Source: Trichobilharzia szidati
Taxonomy: Eukaryota; Platyhelminthes; Trematoda; Strigeidida; Schistosomatidae
NCBI GenBank assembly: GCA_944472155.2
Contig: OX235272.1
Span: forward strand, 105,406,020 to 105,470,019
Reading direction: 5' to 3'
Length of the DNA stretch: 64,000 bases
This document shows positions 44,006-54,994 of the stretch, piece by piece. The notes beneath the pieces are model-generated. The model was given only the letters and a program-made list of their open reading frames with translations. It was not told the DNA's origin and ran no database searches. Position 1 is the stretch's first letter; each line of letters begins with the position of its first letter. A program made the position numbers and the translations under genes.

Positions 44006-44858
44006 GCAAAAAAAACAACCTTAAGGCATCATGAAAGCATTCCTTACTTTGTTTGCTCTGACATACCTACAAATAATGAACATTAAATAGGAAGCTGGAG
44101 CTAATAGAACACTAGTAATTCTAAGGCTGCTTGTTCGAATCCCACGCTGAACTAAATTTTTCATTTTATCACATTCAATCAAGATCACCCACAGTCCTTC
44201 GAGAACCTTCGAAAACTGTCTCAAACTCTTTCATCTTCAATCCAATTGTTTATCTTTCTATACACACAAAGTTAAACGGTTTACCACTAATTTATGAATA
44301 TTTTTATCATATCAAAAATAACGAACAGTATAAAAATTAATCTTTGCACCTTTTTTTGAAAAAAAAATATTTTTAGTTAGAGTAAACAGTTACCAAAAAT
44401 TAATTAGATCTTGTTGGTTCGATGAATCATTGATATGTTTTTTTAAAACAATTCAGAACCATGTTACTATATTTACACATACATATAATCTGTTATCTAC
44501 AATAAGTTTTTATGACTTGAAACCTACATTCAGTATAATTTCATGTTTATGAGTCACTATGGTAACCATGTTTAATTACCGTGTATTTTGAATTTTTATT
44601 ATCATTATTATTATTGTAGTTGTGTAAATATAAATGTATATATATTTTTTTATGAACTTTGATTTATTATATCTAATCTAAGTAAGATACACTTTGGTAT
44701 AAAGTAAATATTTATGTGAAGCCAAAATTTTGAGAAGTGGTATCGTTTCTTGTAGTTTTGTACATTTTCGAGACTATTCACAAATTCCTTCATGTAAGAA
44801 GAATGACTAACTCTCAAAAAGGTTAATTTTCTCTTTTTTGACTACTAGATGGAAATAT
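44006..44858. other. No gene seen
   Basis: Unassigned AT-rich DNA with A/T runs. A gttcgaatcccacgctgaa stretch at 44132-44150 resembles a box B but has no further tRNA-like structure. Confidence 0.4.
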
Positions 44859-44870
44859 ATAATGAAGTAA

Positions 44871-45340
44871 ACTGGTTGGAGGATTTCATCATGAGATGAC
44901 ATCAGTTAGAGAATCATTGGAAAACCAGCTGAGAGTACTGCCAGACAGCTGTTTCGTCCTAGTTTGGGACTCTTCAGCAGTACGTACCCACCACAGCCGG
45001 TTTGAACACAGGACCTTCTGGTTACATGGCTAGCGAGCTCGTAGACCATTAAGCCACTGGGATCCGACTGATTCAATGGCCAGACAGCCCATGCATTCTA
45101 ACTTCTGCCAATTCATGACATAGCGTGACCACTTCGCAATGTCTTCTTCGATGAGTTACTACCTCAAATTCAACCTGCTGCACCGGCGGGTGCGTACTGA
45201 TGAAGAGTCACAAACTACACTGACGAAACAGCTGTCTGGCAATACTTCCAGCTGGCTTTCCAATGGTTCTCTAACTGATGTCAGCTCATGATGAAATCCT
45301 CTAACCAATCAAACAAAAATCCCTACAAAACCAATACCTG
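44871..45340 (-). mobile_element. SINE-1 composite with inverted arm and 12-bp target duplication
   Basis: ATAATGAAGTAA on both sides (44859-44870, 45341-45352). 44871-45185 is a minus-sense unit: tail, hammerhead (44983-44935), tRNA-like head (box A-like TGGCTTAATGGTC, box B-like GTTCAAACC around 44990-45065), and body. 45186-45340 is a plus-sense 5'-truncated unit starting just before its own hammerhead. This is the same layout as the PLE insertions. Confidence 0.7.
44935..44983 (-). ncRNA. Hammerhead-like ribozyme motif (SINE-1)
   Basis: Minus strand 5' to 3': GTACTG, CTGAAGA (matches CUGANGA), helix II GTCC-CAAACTA-GGAC, GAA, self-complementary ACAGCTGT as helix III, C as cleavage nucleotide, TGG, CAGTAC. 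The outer GTACTG/CAGTAC strands pair over 6 bp, leaving a 3-nt internal loop in helix I. All core residues are present. Confidence 0.65.
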
Positions 45341-45376
45341 ATAATGAAGTAATGTTCTTGGTTTCTGAAGTAATCT

Positions 45377-45725
45377 TGTAACGACAGAAGACAAGGGTCA
45401 GGCAACAGATCGTCTATTGAGAAAGTCAAGAAATATTTATAAACTTTTATATACATTATTGTCAGCGGAGAGGCAACGTCTTCTGATCGGTTGTTTTCCT
45501 GCTGAGGGTTATTCTGTCATCTCTTTGTGGTTGTTTCTCAGAAAGTTAAGCCATATATCTGCGAATCTTATTTACACACGTCAAGTCAGCTGTGATTGGT
45601 TGGTGAGTTCCTCAAGATGAAGCTTTTGTTATTGTGTTTTTTCTCATGATCCCAATTTGGGACATAAACATTGACGTAAATTGTTGTCTACAATTTTGGC
45701 TTGTTCGCAGCTAGCTTTCATCACA
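45377..45725 (-). mobile_element. Solo LTR (LTR-1), 349 bp, 4-bp target duplication
   Basis: ATCT flanks (45373-45376, 45726-45729). Minus-sense start is TGTGATGAAAG, end TTCTGTCGTTACA. Confidence 0.75.
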
Positions 45726-45834
45726 ATCTGATAACTTGAAAATATTTACTCAAAACAGAAGACATGAATCACTTCATTTCAGTATTCAGTATTGAATTGT
45801 AAACTTGTATGCTTGGAAATATATTACCATTCTT

Positions 45835-46070
45835 AAGCTTACATCTTTCGTGTGATTATGGATGAATATTGTCTGGGAATCACAACCCAATGACCGGAGT
45901 AGGTTGCTGACTCTCCAGTTGACAATTTTGCTAGTCCACATCTAACCCATCTGCTCTCGCAGATTTCGAGCACTTCTTTACCATGTATTCTCATTTCTTT
46001 GGCTATCTGGACAACCTTCCCAGCTCTGTACACACCAAGCTCCTATTCTTACTCTTGTTTTCATTAAGAG
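45835..46070 (-). pseudogene. LINE endonuclease (AP-type) fragment
   Basis: Minus-strand frame with MYRAGKVVQIAKEMRIHGKE, LEICESRWVRCGLAKL and GESATYSGHW. This resembles the N-terminal apurinic-like endonuclease of RTE-type LINEs, where an EM...ILGISExRW...G...YSGH series is common. It is the only 5' LINE domain in the window; the RT that should follow is absent. The catalytic Glu of the ISExRW-like block is kept (CESRW). Confidence 0.6.
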
Positions 46071-46189
46071 AAGACACACTAGGCTAAATGGCTTCCCGCA
46101 AACTCTCACCATCCCGCATTATTTTACCTCTCTGATTCCAGGGAGGAATAAGTTTGTATCTTATTTTTTTTAAAATAATTTTTAATATT

Positions 46190-46345
46190 TTTTCTTGTGC
46201 GATGAAGTTTCTCTAGCGGTTTGATAGGTTTAGTGATGTAGGGTGACTAGCCCCACTCCCACCCAACCCTCCCTCTTTTTCCCGGGCTTGGGACTGGCTA
46301 GAAAACTAGACGAGGTTAGCCTCTTTTTCTACAATGGTCTTAAAC
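46190..46345 (-). repeat. SINE-4 body, diverged
   Basis: tgatgtagggtgactagccc, cccacccaaccctccctc, cgggcttgggactggctaga: matches the SINE-4 body (compare 59760-59825). The tRNA-like head is missing. Confidence 0.45.
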
Positions 46346-46375
46346 TTCTTTCTACTTGTTAACCTCTGTTTTTAA

Positions 46376-47319
46376 GAAGTTATATCCGGTGAGGGAATTG
46401 AATCATAGGCGTGAATACATTAAATAATAATAATATGAAATGCAATTAAAACTAAAATGTTTGTGATTATAATCATAGTTAAATGTCAAGTGGCAAAACA
46501 ATTAATGTCATATATAGAATAATTCATAGGATGTGTAGAATTTCGTAAGGGTGTGCAATCATAAGATTAGTAGAGTAGACAAATCGAATAAAATAAAAAC
46601 ATTACGTAATATTGTGTGAAATTTGATAGCATAGAATTTAACGTTGTAAAACAGAATTGGTTTAGAATGACAAGTGGAACAAGTGAAATAATACCGGAGA
46701 CAGTTCAAGGTGAGAACAGTAATAGTAAGAACTAGTGTAATAGAGGAAGAGTATACAAACTGAATAGACAAAAATGAAAAAATGAAAAATTGGTAGAGCT
46801 AAAATATGATTGGGGATTACCATACTTTAGCATAGAGGGATTAAGACCATGAAAGTTGGAGGGGTTGAACGAACTTTTTCTGTACACAGAGATCTGGCTT
46901 TTCTGTTCCGATAGCCAAGGCTTCAGCAATACAGATGAGTCGGGTACGTAGCGATTTGGGCAAATTACTCGTCACGTTGCAGATGACTATGAAGGCTGAG
47001 GCTGTAGAGATATTGTGATCATTATCGACCAGATGTTCAATGATCACGCTTCTTATTGCTCCACTTCCACCTTTTCGTAACAATGCAGGATATTGTTCTT
47101 GCACCCTCTTGGACAAAAATCGTGTCGAACGACCGATATACCTAGCTCCACACGAGCAGGTGAATTGATAAACACACATAGAGTTGGTCAACAGCGGGAT
47201 CTTGTCCTTCAGGTTATTGCTATTAAATTTCACACAATATTACGTAACGTATTTATTTTATTCGATTTGTCTACTAATCTTATAATTGCACACCTTTTTC
47301 AAGTTCTATCCATCCTATG
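46376..47319 (-). mobile_element. PLE-I copy with 15-bp target duplication
   Basis: AACCTCTGTTTTTAA at 46361-46375 and 47320-47334. Minus-sense body: GIY-YIG frame 47233-46841 (NLKDKIPLLTNSMCVYQFTCSCGARYIGR, KRVQEQYPALL, CIAEALAIGTEKPDLCVQKKF), then a 3' untranslated region 46840-46376. 47225-47319 is an inverted copy of part of that region (compare 46530-46620). No RT. The endonuclease part is one of the better-kept GIY-YIG frames here. Confidence 0.8.
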
Positions 47320-47334
47320 AACCTCTGTTTTTAA

Positions 47335-47890
47335 CAAATAATTCACTATCATTACAGTGACATGCGGATGACTCATAGCCTATAAGCATAAAAAAATCAT
47401 TTCATTTTTATGAGTTTTATACGTAATTATACTTCTCAATTATAAGAACAAACAGTTCAACGAAGAGTCGCATTTTGACGGCGAATTCATTCACTTAGCT
47501 GTATAGTTGCAATTATATATAATTATCTTTTGTACCAATGTGTACATTAGGTTTGTTAAACAAGAATAAAAATCAGTTTGGGTTGTTATTTAGGTCATGA
47601 AAATATTTCAAATTATAATTAGAGGTGGTGGTAGGGTGAAGATTGATAAATCGTGACTAGGGTTACGTAATATGAGAGATGTTCAGACAAACAAGTTGTT
47701 AATGAAAGAGCACGAAGACAATTGTCCAAAATAAATTATCTAATAAGTAAAAAGAGTAAATAGAGAGTCAGTTAACAAAAAGATGTTACTAAAATGTCAT
47801 CCAAAAATGCGCAAAATAGTATTAATAACAAAATAGTTCAACTTGAAATTATACCCAAGTTAGAAGAACGAGATGGAAAAGTTTCTTCTG
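47335..47890. other. Decayed PLE-I terminus, then no gene seen
   Basis: 47453-47565 is a minus-sense PLE-I terminus of the 10200-10425 type, with a hammerhead-like block disrupted in helix III (CAAAATGCGACTCTTC). The rest is unassigned. Confidence 0.4.
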
Positions 47891-47891
47891 T

Positions 47892-47963
47892 GCGTCGGTG
47901 GCACAGTGGTTAGGACTCTCGCCGACCATGCACATGGTCCGGGGTTCGATCCCCTGCCGACGC
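47892..47963 (+). mobile_element. SINE-4 tRNA-like head (72 nt)
   Basis: GCGTCGG...CCGACGC pair as a 7-bp acceptor stem. A D-arm-like GCACAGTGGTTAGGA and a T-arm GGGGTTCGATCCCC are present, but the anticodon arm is GACCA-6nt-TGGTC, so no normal anticodon loop. It stands alone with no SINE-4 body attached on the expected side, so it may be the end of a truncated copy. Confidence 0.6.
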
Positions 47964-48084
47964 ACACCTGATATCTGTGGTCGGCCTTCGAAATTTGTGC
48001 TCCCGATATCACATGCTGAAAATTCCATACTTGTACCAAAAATACTGTGTGGTTTCAAGCTATAATTAAATTAATAAATAAATA

Positions 48085-48400
48085 TTATATTATTGTTTCC
48101 TTTAGTTCCTAGAGGAATATAGGGCTTCAACCGCGCACGTCTCCATTGCCTTCGGTTCTCTGCCAACGTTTTCACCTGCCTCCACGTCTGCTCACATCCT
48201 TTTATCTCCTCTTCATATGACCTCCTCCTCCATGTCACCCTCTCACTGATGGTCAACTCACCGCTTCCCATTCAGGTTCCACTCGAGCAATGGCCAATCC
48301 ATCTCCATTTCTTGCTGCTTATTTGTTGCACAATTGGTTCCTGCTGGGTTGGTTCGCTCCCGGAGATCCCTCTTGCTGATCTTTTCTAGCCTTCCGAAAA
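48085..48400 (-). mobile_element. LINE-B 3' end fragment
   Basis: Minus strand: KISKRDLRERTNPAGTNC-like block near 48390-48330, VTWRRRSYEEEIKGCEQTWRQVK (48245-48165), NRRQWRRARLKPY, then an AAT-like tail at 48077-48095. Confidence 0.7.
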
Positions 48401-48911
48401 CAATAAGCTTCCCTATACTTTGCATTGCCAAGGCTTTAATGATTGTAGGTGAATGTACCTGAATCCCACCTGGTGAATAATGGTGTCCCTCAATGAGATT
48501 CGAAACCAGAGTTCATCATCTCAGACATTAAAATCCTTATCCATTATGCCACAGTTCAATCAGAACCACCTCTCGTGGAACGGATATCACTTATAATTCC
48601 TCCTGAATGGTTATATGAAATCAGTCTCTATTGTTTGACCATTTTCATATAATAATAATAATATCTTTATTCTGGACAGTATTTATAAAGTGTACACAAT
48701 TTTCAGAGGAGTTTGCTACATGATATTTTCCCTTCGTACAACATTTTTAAGTGAAATATTAACTGACTGTGGTATATCCTGTGACACAATGATCTCTGAG
48801 CACTGAAGCACAAACCATTCCATTATACCATATATCTGATTTGTCTCCTTCCTTCAAGAAATCCACGATATCTATCTAGCTGTGAAAGCCAACTGTAAGA
48901 TGGAATAAAGC

Positions 48912-48950
<39 letters not shown>
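48401..48950. repeat. tRNA-like SINE fragment and LINE tails
   Basis: 48430-48600: repeat with a gagattcgaaacc box-B-like stretch and ccattatgccacag, probably a SINE-3 relative. 48648-48730: minus-sense LINE-C-type 3' end (ataataatatctttattctgg, acaattttcaga). 48900-48949: aataaag followed by an ATT repeat (48912-48949), the tail of another LINE on the plus strand. No coding sequence. Confidence 0.5.
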
Positions 48951-49184
48951 ATTTTGAGACCCAGTTACCATATGGATTGGAACACGTTGCCACCTACAAT
49001 CAGGCCGTTCCTCAAGTTTTTAGTAGGAACTTGCAGATCAGAAGCATTAGAGGTCATATCTTAACCGATTAAAGCAAAGTGAACGAGAGAAATTATATAT
49101 GTGCAATAGAGAGATGCAAGCTTTTTAGTAGCCGGAGTTATAAGCAGGCCGCCGAATCTAAATAACTTCGACAAATCCATAGAC

Positions 49185-50126
49185 CACGAAAAATACCCAT
49201 TTATTCATAAGTAAAAACACAGTTTTCTTTGTTCAGCGAAGAAATTTCTTTTCAACGACTTCATTTTCAAGCTGTACAGTCGTATTTATATTACAGAAAA
49301 AGGTTATTAAGTGGCACTTAATAATTGCTCAGTCAATATACATATATAAATGATAAGAATAAAGAAATATAATTAGACAATGCGTCAAGGACAGATTACC
49401 GCTTTTGTTCACATCCATGTGTATTTACTCTTTTACCTGCTCTTGTGGAGCTGTTTATATTGGACGTTGTAAGCGTAATCTCCGAGAACGTGTAGTTGAA
49501 CACGATCCAGTCTGGTTAATAAAAGGCAAACGCAGAACAGTGAAGTCGTCTGTCTGTGATCACCTGTTAGAGTCAGGTCATCTAGCCCCACGTGATTCAT
49601 CTTTCAAGGTTATCTACATGGCAAAATCGAATCGATCCAAAAGTTTACGTTTTCTTCACTTATGCATAGCCGAAGCTTTAGCTATACATAAACAGAAACC
49701 TAAATTATGTGTTCAAAAACGTCTTGTCAAACCCCTTTCTTTACCTTGGTCATAGTAATGTTCTTTCTAGTTTTTACTTTATTTCATTTCACCACTTGAA
49801 TTCTTTCCACTTCACTTGACTTCACATCCTCATTCTTATCGTAATCGTACTCCAAATTTTTTAAAATTTTTAGACAACACTTGACATTTAAACAAAATTT
49901 TTGATTTCAATTCACTTATAAAACAATCTTTAATAATTTTGTAATTTATCCACTTCAACTCTACGCCTTATAACATTTTAATTATCGTTATTCTTATCAC
50001 ATATATGTATGTATATTGACTGAGCAATTATTAAGTGCCACTTAATAACCTTTTTCTGTAATATAAATACGATTGTACAGCTTGAAAATGAAGTCGTTGA
50101 AAAGAAATTTCTTCGCTGAACAAAAA
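49185..50126 (+). mobile_element. PLE-I copy with inverted hammerhead ends and about 14-bp target duplication
   Basis: Flanks CGACAAATCCATAGAC (49169-49184) and CGACATCCATAGAC (50127-50140) differ by two bases. After a left extension of about 46 bp, inverted arms lie at 49231-49348 and about 50005-50121; both contain the hammerhead-like block (TACAGC, TTGAAAA, GAAAAGAAATTTCTTC, GCTGAAC) and a stretch taagtggcacttaataat. The interior carries only the GIY-YIG end of the element. Confidence 0.8.
49405..49755 (+). CDS. PLE-I GIY-YIG endonuclease domain fragment (about 117 codons open)
   Basis: Open to a stop after LSLPWS. Residues include SMCIYSFTCSCGAVYIGRCKR, LRERVVEHDPVWLIKGK, HLLESGHLAP, CIAEALAIHKQKPKLCVQKR. 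The YxxF...YIG motif, downstream Arg and the Glu in AEALA are all present, so the nuclease fold looks intact. The frame continues upstream of 49405 (KDRLPLL) and has no ATG at its left edge; it is a truncated polyprotein end. Lack of stops suggests a young insertion. Confidence 0.65.
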   Translation: MFTSMCIYSFTCSCGAVYIGRCKRNLRERVVEHDPVWLIKGKRRTVKSSVCDHLLESGHLAPRDSSFKVIYMAKSNRSKSLRFLHLCIAEALAIHKQKPKLCVQKRLVKPLSLPWS

Positions 50127-50279
50127 CGACATCCATAGACGGCTAATGTCTTCTAGGTATCTATCCTCAATCTGTAATTTCTGCTTCAGTTTATCACATG
50201 AGTAGAACTTCAGTTTTGGTGTAGATATGCAGTATGAGGATAGAATACATCAATTATAACTAATCATAACAGTATTTTT

Positions 50280-50506
50280 TTTCCTTCACGTTCCCCAGTG
50301 GAATATAGGGCTTCAAGCTAGTGGCTTGAAGTTTCTGTAGCAGTGTTTATTTTACAGGATGGGGTTGATAGCCTCATGCCCAACCTTTCCTCTTCACCAG
50401 CATTATTTCTGGCTTAGCGAGGTAAAGGAGTGCGTCGGTGGCCGGGGATCGAACCCCGGACCATGTGCATGGTCGGCGAGCGTCCTAACCGCTATGCCAC
50501 CGACGC
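50280..50506 (-). mobile_element. SINE-4 with 75-nt tRNA-like head
   Basis: Near-identical in body to 5345-5506. The head 50432-50506 has the same paired GCGTCGG/CCGACGC ends. The copy differs by a 3-nt gain in the T-arm side (cggtggccggggatcgaacc). Confidence 0.7.
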
Positions 50507-51440
<934 letters not shown>

Positions 51441-51659
51441 TTGATTGGTTGGAGGATTTCATCATGAGCTGACATCAGTTAGAGAAACCAACCGGGAGTG
51501 CTGCCATAAAGCTGTTTCGTCAGCCTAGTTTGGGACTCCTCATCAATACGTACCCACCACAGCCGGTTCGAACACAGGACCTTCTGGTTACAAGGCTAGC
51601 GAGCTCGTAGACCATAAGCCACTGGGACCCGATCCAATGGTCATTGCATTAATTCTAAC

Positions 51660-52917
51660 GCAATTATCAACTTGGATAGAACTCATAAAATTATGCCTTA
51701 CAACATACTTCCAGTTCAATACTCGAATATATGAACAGATAAAAAGAACACCAATGGGATCTGCCCATAACATGATTAATAGCTGAAGCCGTTATGCAAA
51801 GATTAGAATTAATAGCTCTACCTATAATTAAACCGAAAATCTGGATACGTTACGTTGATGATACATTTGTAATAATCAAGAGAAATGATTTAGAATATAC
51901 TCATAAATTAATAAACAACATATTTGAAGACATCAAATTCACAAGAGAAGAAGAATTAGATAACAAAATCCCATTTTAAGATGTCTTAATCAGGAGAACC
52001 AACACAGACACAAGTATATAGAAAATCAACGCACACAGATCAAATACTCAACTATACTAGCAATAATCCAATTACTCACAAACGAAACAGTGTGCAGACA
52101 TTGTTTAAAAGAGTTCAAACACAATGTAGCACTCCAGAGTTGAAAAGAATGGAAGAAAGTACCTACAACGTTAAAGAATGGTATCCGCACAATTTCATCA
52201 AAATGTGTTTAAAATGGAATCACAACACCAACAAGAAACCATCATCAAAGACCACAAGAAAATTCATTCTACCATACAAGAGAAATATCTCTGAAATAAC
52301 AGCTAGAATACTGAAACCGTTTGATATAGATATAGCACACAAGCCAGTCAAATCGCTTAATTCGATATTATGCAAACTGAAAGATCCAACAGAAAAAGGG
52401 GATAAAATTAATACCATTTACAAAATAAATTGTATGAACTTTAACAAACATTACATTGGCCAAAGTGGGCGTCCCCTTCGAATCAGAATCCAAGAACACA
52501 AATCAGCCGTGAAAAGACACGATATGTATTCTTTAGTATCAATGCATATAGACAATTATGGTCATCAATTTGATTGGGATAATGTCAAAATCTTAAACAG
52601 AGGAAACACCAAAAGTGCCAGGGAATTCTTAGAAACTTGGTACTTAAACGAAAATGCAATTAACAGACACGTTAATATAGACGAAATATACCAACTAATA
52701 AAAAGTAAATTAGGTGACCAGAAAGTTTAAAATCCAAGTCAATAGAAAATGGTCAATACATATGTAAAGATGGTTACCCGGGGACGCAATTATATCACTC
52801 ATGAATAAATTTAAATCATTTCACTTTATGCTAAATATTGCGCTGAAGATGTTATCCAGAAGGACGACAAGAGCTCCGAAAATAAACCAACCAGCTCAGA
52901 AAACACTATTGGTTGCA
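51660..52917 (+). mobile_element. PLE-III copy with 9-bp target duplication
   Basis: AATTCTAAC at 51651-51659 and 52918-52926. Sense RT piece: TWIELIKLCLTTYFQFNTRIYEQIKRTPMGS (51670-51765), then QRLELIALP and WIRYVDDTFVI (51797-51873), the catalytic box, and KLINNIFEDIKFTREEELD. A short gap is followed by the frame 52092-52730 and a non-coding 3' end. There is one stop in the palm (after KIPF) and a small deletion in the thumb. No inverted left arm. Confidence 0.8.
52092..52730 (+). CDS. PLE-III linker and GIY-YIG endonuclease (212 aa frame)
   Basis: Residues 1-60: linker (TLFKRVQTQCSTPE, EWYPHNFIKMCLKWN). Residues 58-100: RKFILPYKRNISEITARILKP and ILCKLKDP, the segment before the nuclease. 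GIY-YIG: TIYKINC (Y110), HYIGQSGRPLRIRIQEH (YIG 121-123, Arg and His after it), the GHQFDWDNVKIL strand, and SAREFLETWYLN with the candidate catalytic Glu at 178 or 181. The domain is complete to a stop. It belongs to a YIGQ subgroup distinct from the Cys-rich PLE-I nuclease. The RT upstream is broken, so the element is not autonomous. Confidence 0.75.
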   Translation: MQTLFKRVQTQCSTPELKRMEESTYNVKEWYPHNFIKMCLKWNHNTNKKPSSKTTRKFILPYKRNISEITARILKPFDIDIAHKPVKSLNSILCKLKDPTEKGDKINTIYKINCMNFNKHYIGQSGRPLRIRIQEHKSAVKRHDMYSLVSMHIDNYGHQFDWDNVKILNRGNTKSAREFLETWYLNENAINRHVNIDEIYQLIKSKLGDQKV

Positions 52918-53237
52918 AATTCTAACTTCTGCCAATTCACGACATAGCGCGACCATTTCGCAATGTCTTCTTCGATGAGTTACTGCCTCATCTTCAACCT
53001 GCTGTATCCTACTGGTCACGGCTTCCCACTAGAACCCCAGGTTAACTGCCTGAATAGGGCCAGTCGCTAGTGAGCATCAGATTAATTGCGAAATGGTCGC
53101 GCTATGTCGTGAATTGGCAGAAGTTAGAATTCATGCAATGGCCATTGGATCGGGTCCCAGTGGCTCAATGGTCTACGAGCTAGCTCGCTAGCCTTGTAAC
53201 CAGAAGGTCCTGTGTTCGAACCGGCTGTGGTGGGTGC

Positions 53238-53286
53238 GTACTGCTGAAGAGTCCCAAACTAGGACGAAACAGTTGTCTGGTAGTAC
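53238..53286 (+). ncRNA. Hammerhead-like ribozyme motif (SINE-1)
   Basis: GTACTG (53238-53243), CTGAAGA (53244-53250), GTCC/GGAC helix II (53251-53254 with 53262-53265), GAA, ACAGTTGT, C at 53277, then TGGTAGTAC. The core is intact; helix III is weakened by one change (ACAGTTGT instead of ACAGCTGT). Confidence 0.6.
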
Positions 53287-53345
53287 TTCCAGCTGGTTTT
53301 CCAGTGGTTCTCTAACTGATGTCAGCTCATGATGAAATCCTCCAT

Positions 53346-54375
53346 GAAAAAATTTGGACATTGGGTATGTGTGATATTGATTATTATAAAACGTCTTTTT
53401 GTATTTTCCAGTGTGAATGAAAAACAAAACGATATCGTTGTTTGTACTGACGTTTTGCTATTTAATGCCTCTAATAGCTTTATCAAAGTAGTATTATTAA
53501 ACCAGAATTTACAAAATCTCAGCATATATATAACAAATTTAATCACCGTTCCTCAGTATGGGGTCATTTTTGCGTTGTTAAATTGACCAATTGGTAAAGA
53601 TAACAAAACCAGGTGTAGATTGTTGGATTTCATAAGTGTATAAAATTATAAAAGCAGCTTGTGTTTACATAACGAAATTGCTTATCACATTCGTGTTGAT
53701 TTTGTCATTTCATGGGGGACGAGGGGAATGTTGTGACCAGGTCAAATTCTGTTTCAGTCCATCATTCCTATTCATCAGACAATTCGGATTCCATTTGATA
53801 TGAAGTGCTTCTGATGATATTAGACGTTCTTTGTGATTTCTGAAATCCTTCTGCATCATTTCAATGTTGTCAAAATCAATTTTGTGACCGAATTCTATAG
53901 CGTGATGATTTTTCAAGCTTTTCTAGTTCTTATCTGGATTTCTCGGTGGTCGAACAGACACTCAATCTAGGGTCTTCATTTCTTCTCATTAACTTGATTT
54001 CTCTCTGGTGAGGTTTGTCCGATGTATATCGCATCATATTGCAAGCATTTTATTTTATAGAAACAATTAGATTGAGAATCTTTAGGGATTTGGTCTTTTA
54101 TATGGACAAGGTTGCTTTTTAGTGTGTGTGTGTGTGTGTGAGTCTGATGTTTTGAAGAAAACTCTGATGTTGTGCTTACTGAGTACTCCTCTTCTGATAT
54201 CGTCTGACGTCTCTGCTCTATATGGAATGACAACTGTTGAGATCCATGTTTTCGGAATGCGTTTTCGACCATATTTAAGGTCGGTGTTGATTTTCTTGAT
54301 GAAGTTCTTTGGGCAGTTATTTTGCTTGAGAGTCTCAGTAATTTTTGATATTTCCTCTTCTTGGATGTATAGTGC
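53346..54375 (-). mobile_element. PLE-IV copy, linker to 3' terminus
   Basis: Minus strand. 54370-54230 is the end of the linker (CPKNFIKKINTDLKYGRKR-type codons with shifts); VIPYRAETSDDIRRGVLSKH-type sequence lies around 54230-54170, then TLKSNLVHIKDQIPKDSQSN and CFYKIKCLQYDAIYIGQTS at 54125-54000 (the GIY-YIG start), and KNHHAIEFGHKIDFDNIEMM, RLISSEALHIKWNPNCLMNR at 53912-53760. The terminus is 53640-53346. A (GT)n of about 20 nt interrupts the linker at 54121-54140. Confidence 0.7.
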
Positions 54376-54389
54376 ATATATATATATAT

Positions 54390-54990
54390 ATTCATATTAT
54401 TATTATTGTTCCCTTGGGTTCCTAGTGGAACATAGGGCTTCAACTGCACGTCTCCACTTGCTTCTGTCTTCTGATGTACTTTTCACATGCATCCATGTTA
54501 ATCCATACTGTTTCAGTTCCTCTTCACACGATCTCCTCCATGTCACCCTTGGACGTCCCGCCCACCGCTTCCCTTTCAGGTTCCACTCAAGGGTCTGACG
54601 CACGATGTCACCCAGCGGTCTCCTCAGCGAGTGTTCAATCCATCTTCATTCTCTCCTGCATACTTCTTGGGCGATTGGTTCTTGTTTTGTTTGTTCCCAC
54701 AATTTCTTGTTGGTGATTCTTTCCGGCCATCTGATCTTCAATATAGAGCGAAGACAGTTGTTGATAAAGGTCTGCAACAGGCTGTTGGAAATATTCTTTG
54801 TGACCCGCCAAGTTTCTGATCCGTATAAAAGAACTGACTGACTGGACGTTTGTATTGGAAATCCGAATTTTATTGTTGATACTGAGTGATGAAGATTTCC
54901 AGATTGGTTTCAGGTTGATGAATGTGTTTCTCGCCTTCCCGATTCTCGATTTGACATCCTCGTCTGTTCCTTCTGTAGTTAGCTAGTGGC
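54390..54990 (-). mobile_element. LINE-B 3' fragment
   Basis: Minus strand: KSRIGKARNTFINLKPIW-like (54960-54890), NNKIRISNTNVQS, LLYGSETWR-like (54825-54800), [82 protein letters not shown] and the end near 54410 with AAT tail 54396-54411. Closest to the copy at 7905. Confidence 0.75.
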
Positions 54991-54994
54991 GTGG

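Larger units (their letters stand above)
51443..53345. mobile_element. SINE-1 head-to-head pair, split by PLE-III
   Basis: Minus-sense unit 51443-51659 plus 52918-53091, interrupted by the PLE at 51660-52917. At about 53092 it meets a plus-sense, nearly full unit ending in gctcatgatgaaatcctcca at 53344. The tRNA-like part of the right unit is 53155-53222 (box A-like TGGCTCAATGGTC, box B-like GTTCGAACC). Left boundary ggatttcatcatgagctgac near 51450. Confidence 0.7.

Noticed and set aside
47892..47963. Functional tRNA gene
   Set aside because: Acceptor and T-arm fit, but the anticodon arm has a 6-nt loop and the segment is repeated with SINE-4 bodies elsewhere.
48912..48949. CRISPR-like or satellite array
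   Set aside because: It is a simple ATT run that follows aataaag, i.e. a LINE tail.
53155..53222. tRNA gene in SINE-1
   Set aside because: Box A- and B-like sequences are present but no acceptor pairing, and it occurs in every SINE-1 unit.
54122..54598. 158-codon plus-strand frame starting in a TG repeat
   Set aside because: It is antisense to PLE-IV and LINE-B coding sequence and crosses their junction, so it is an accidental frame.
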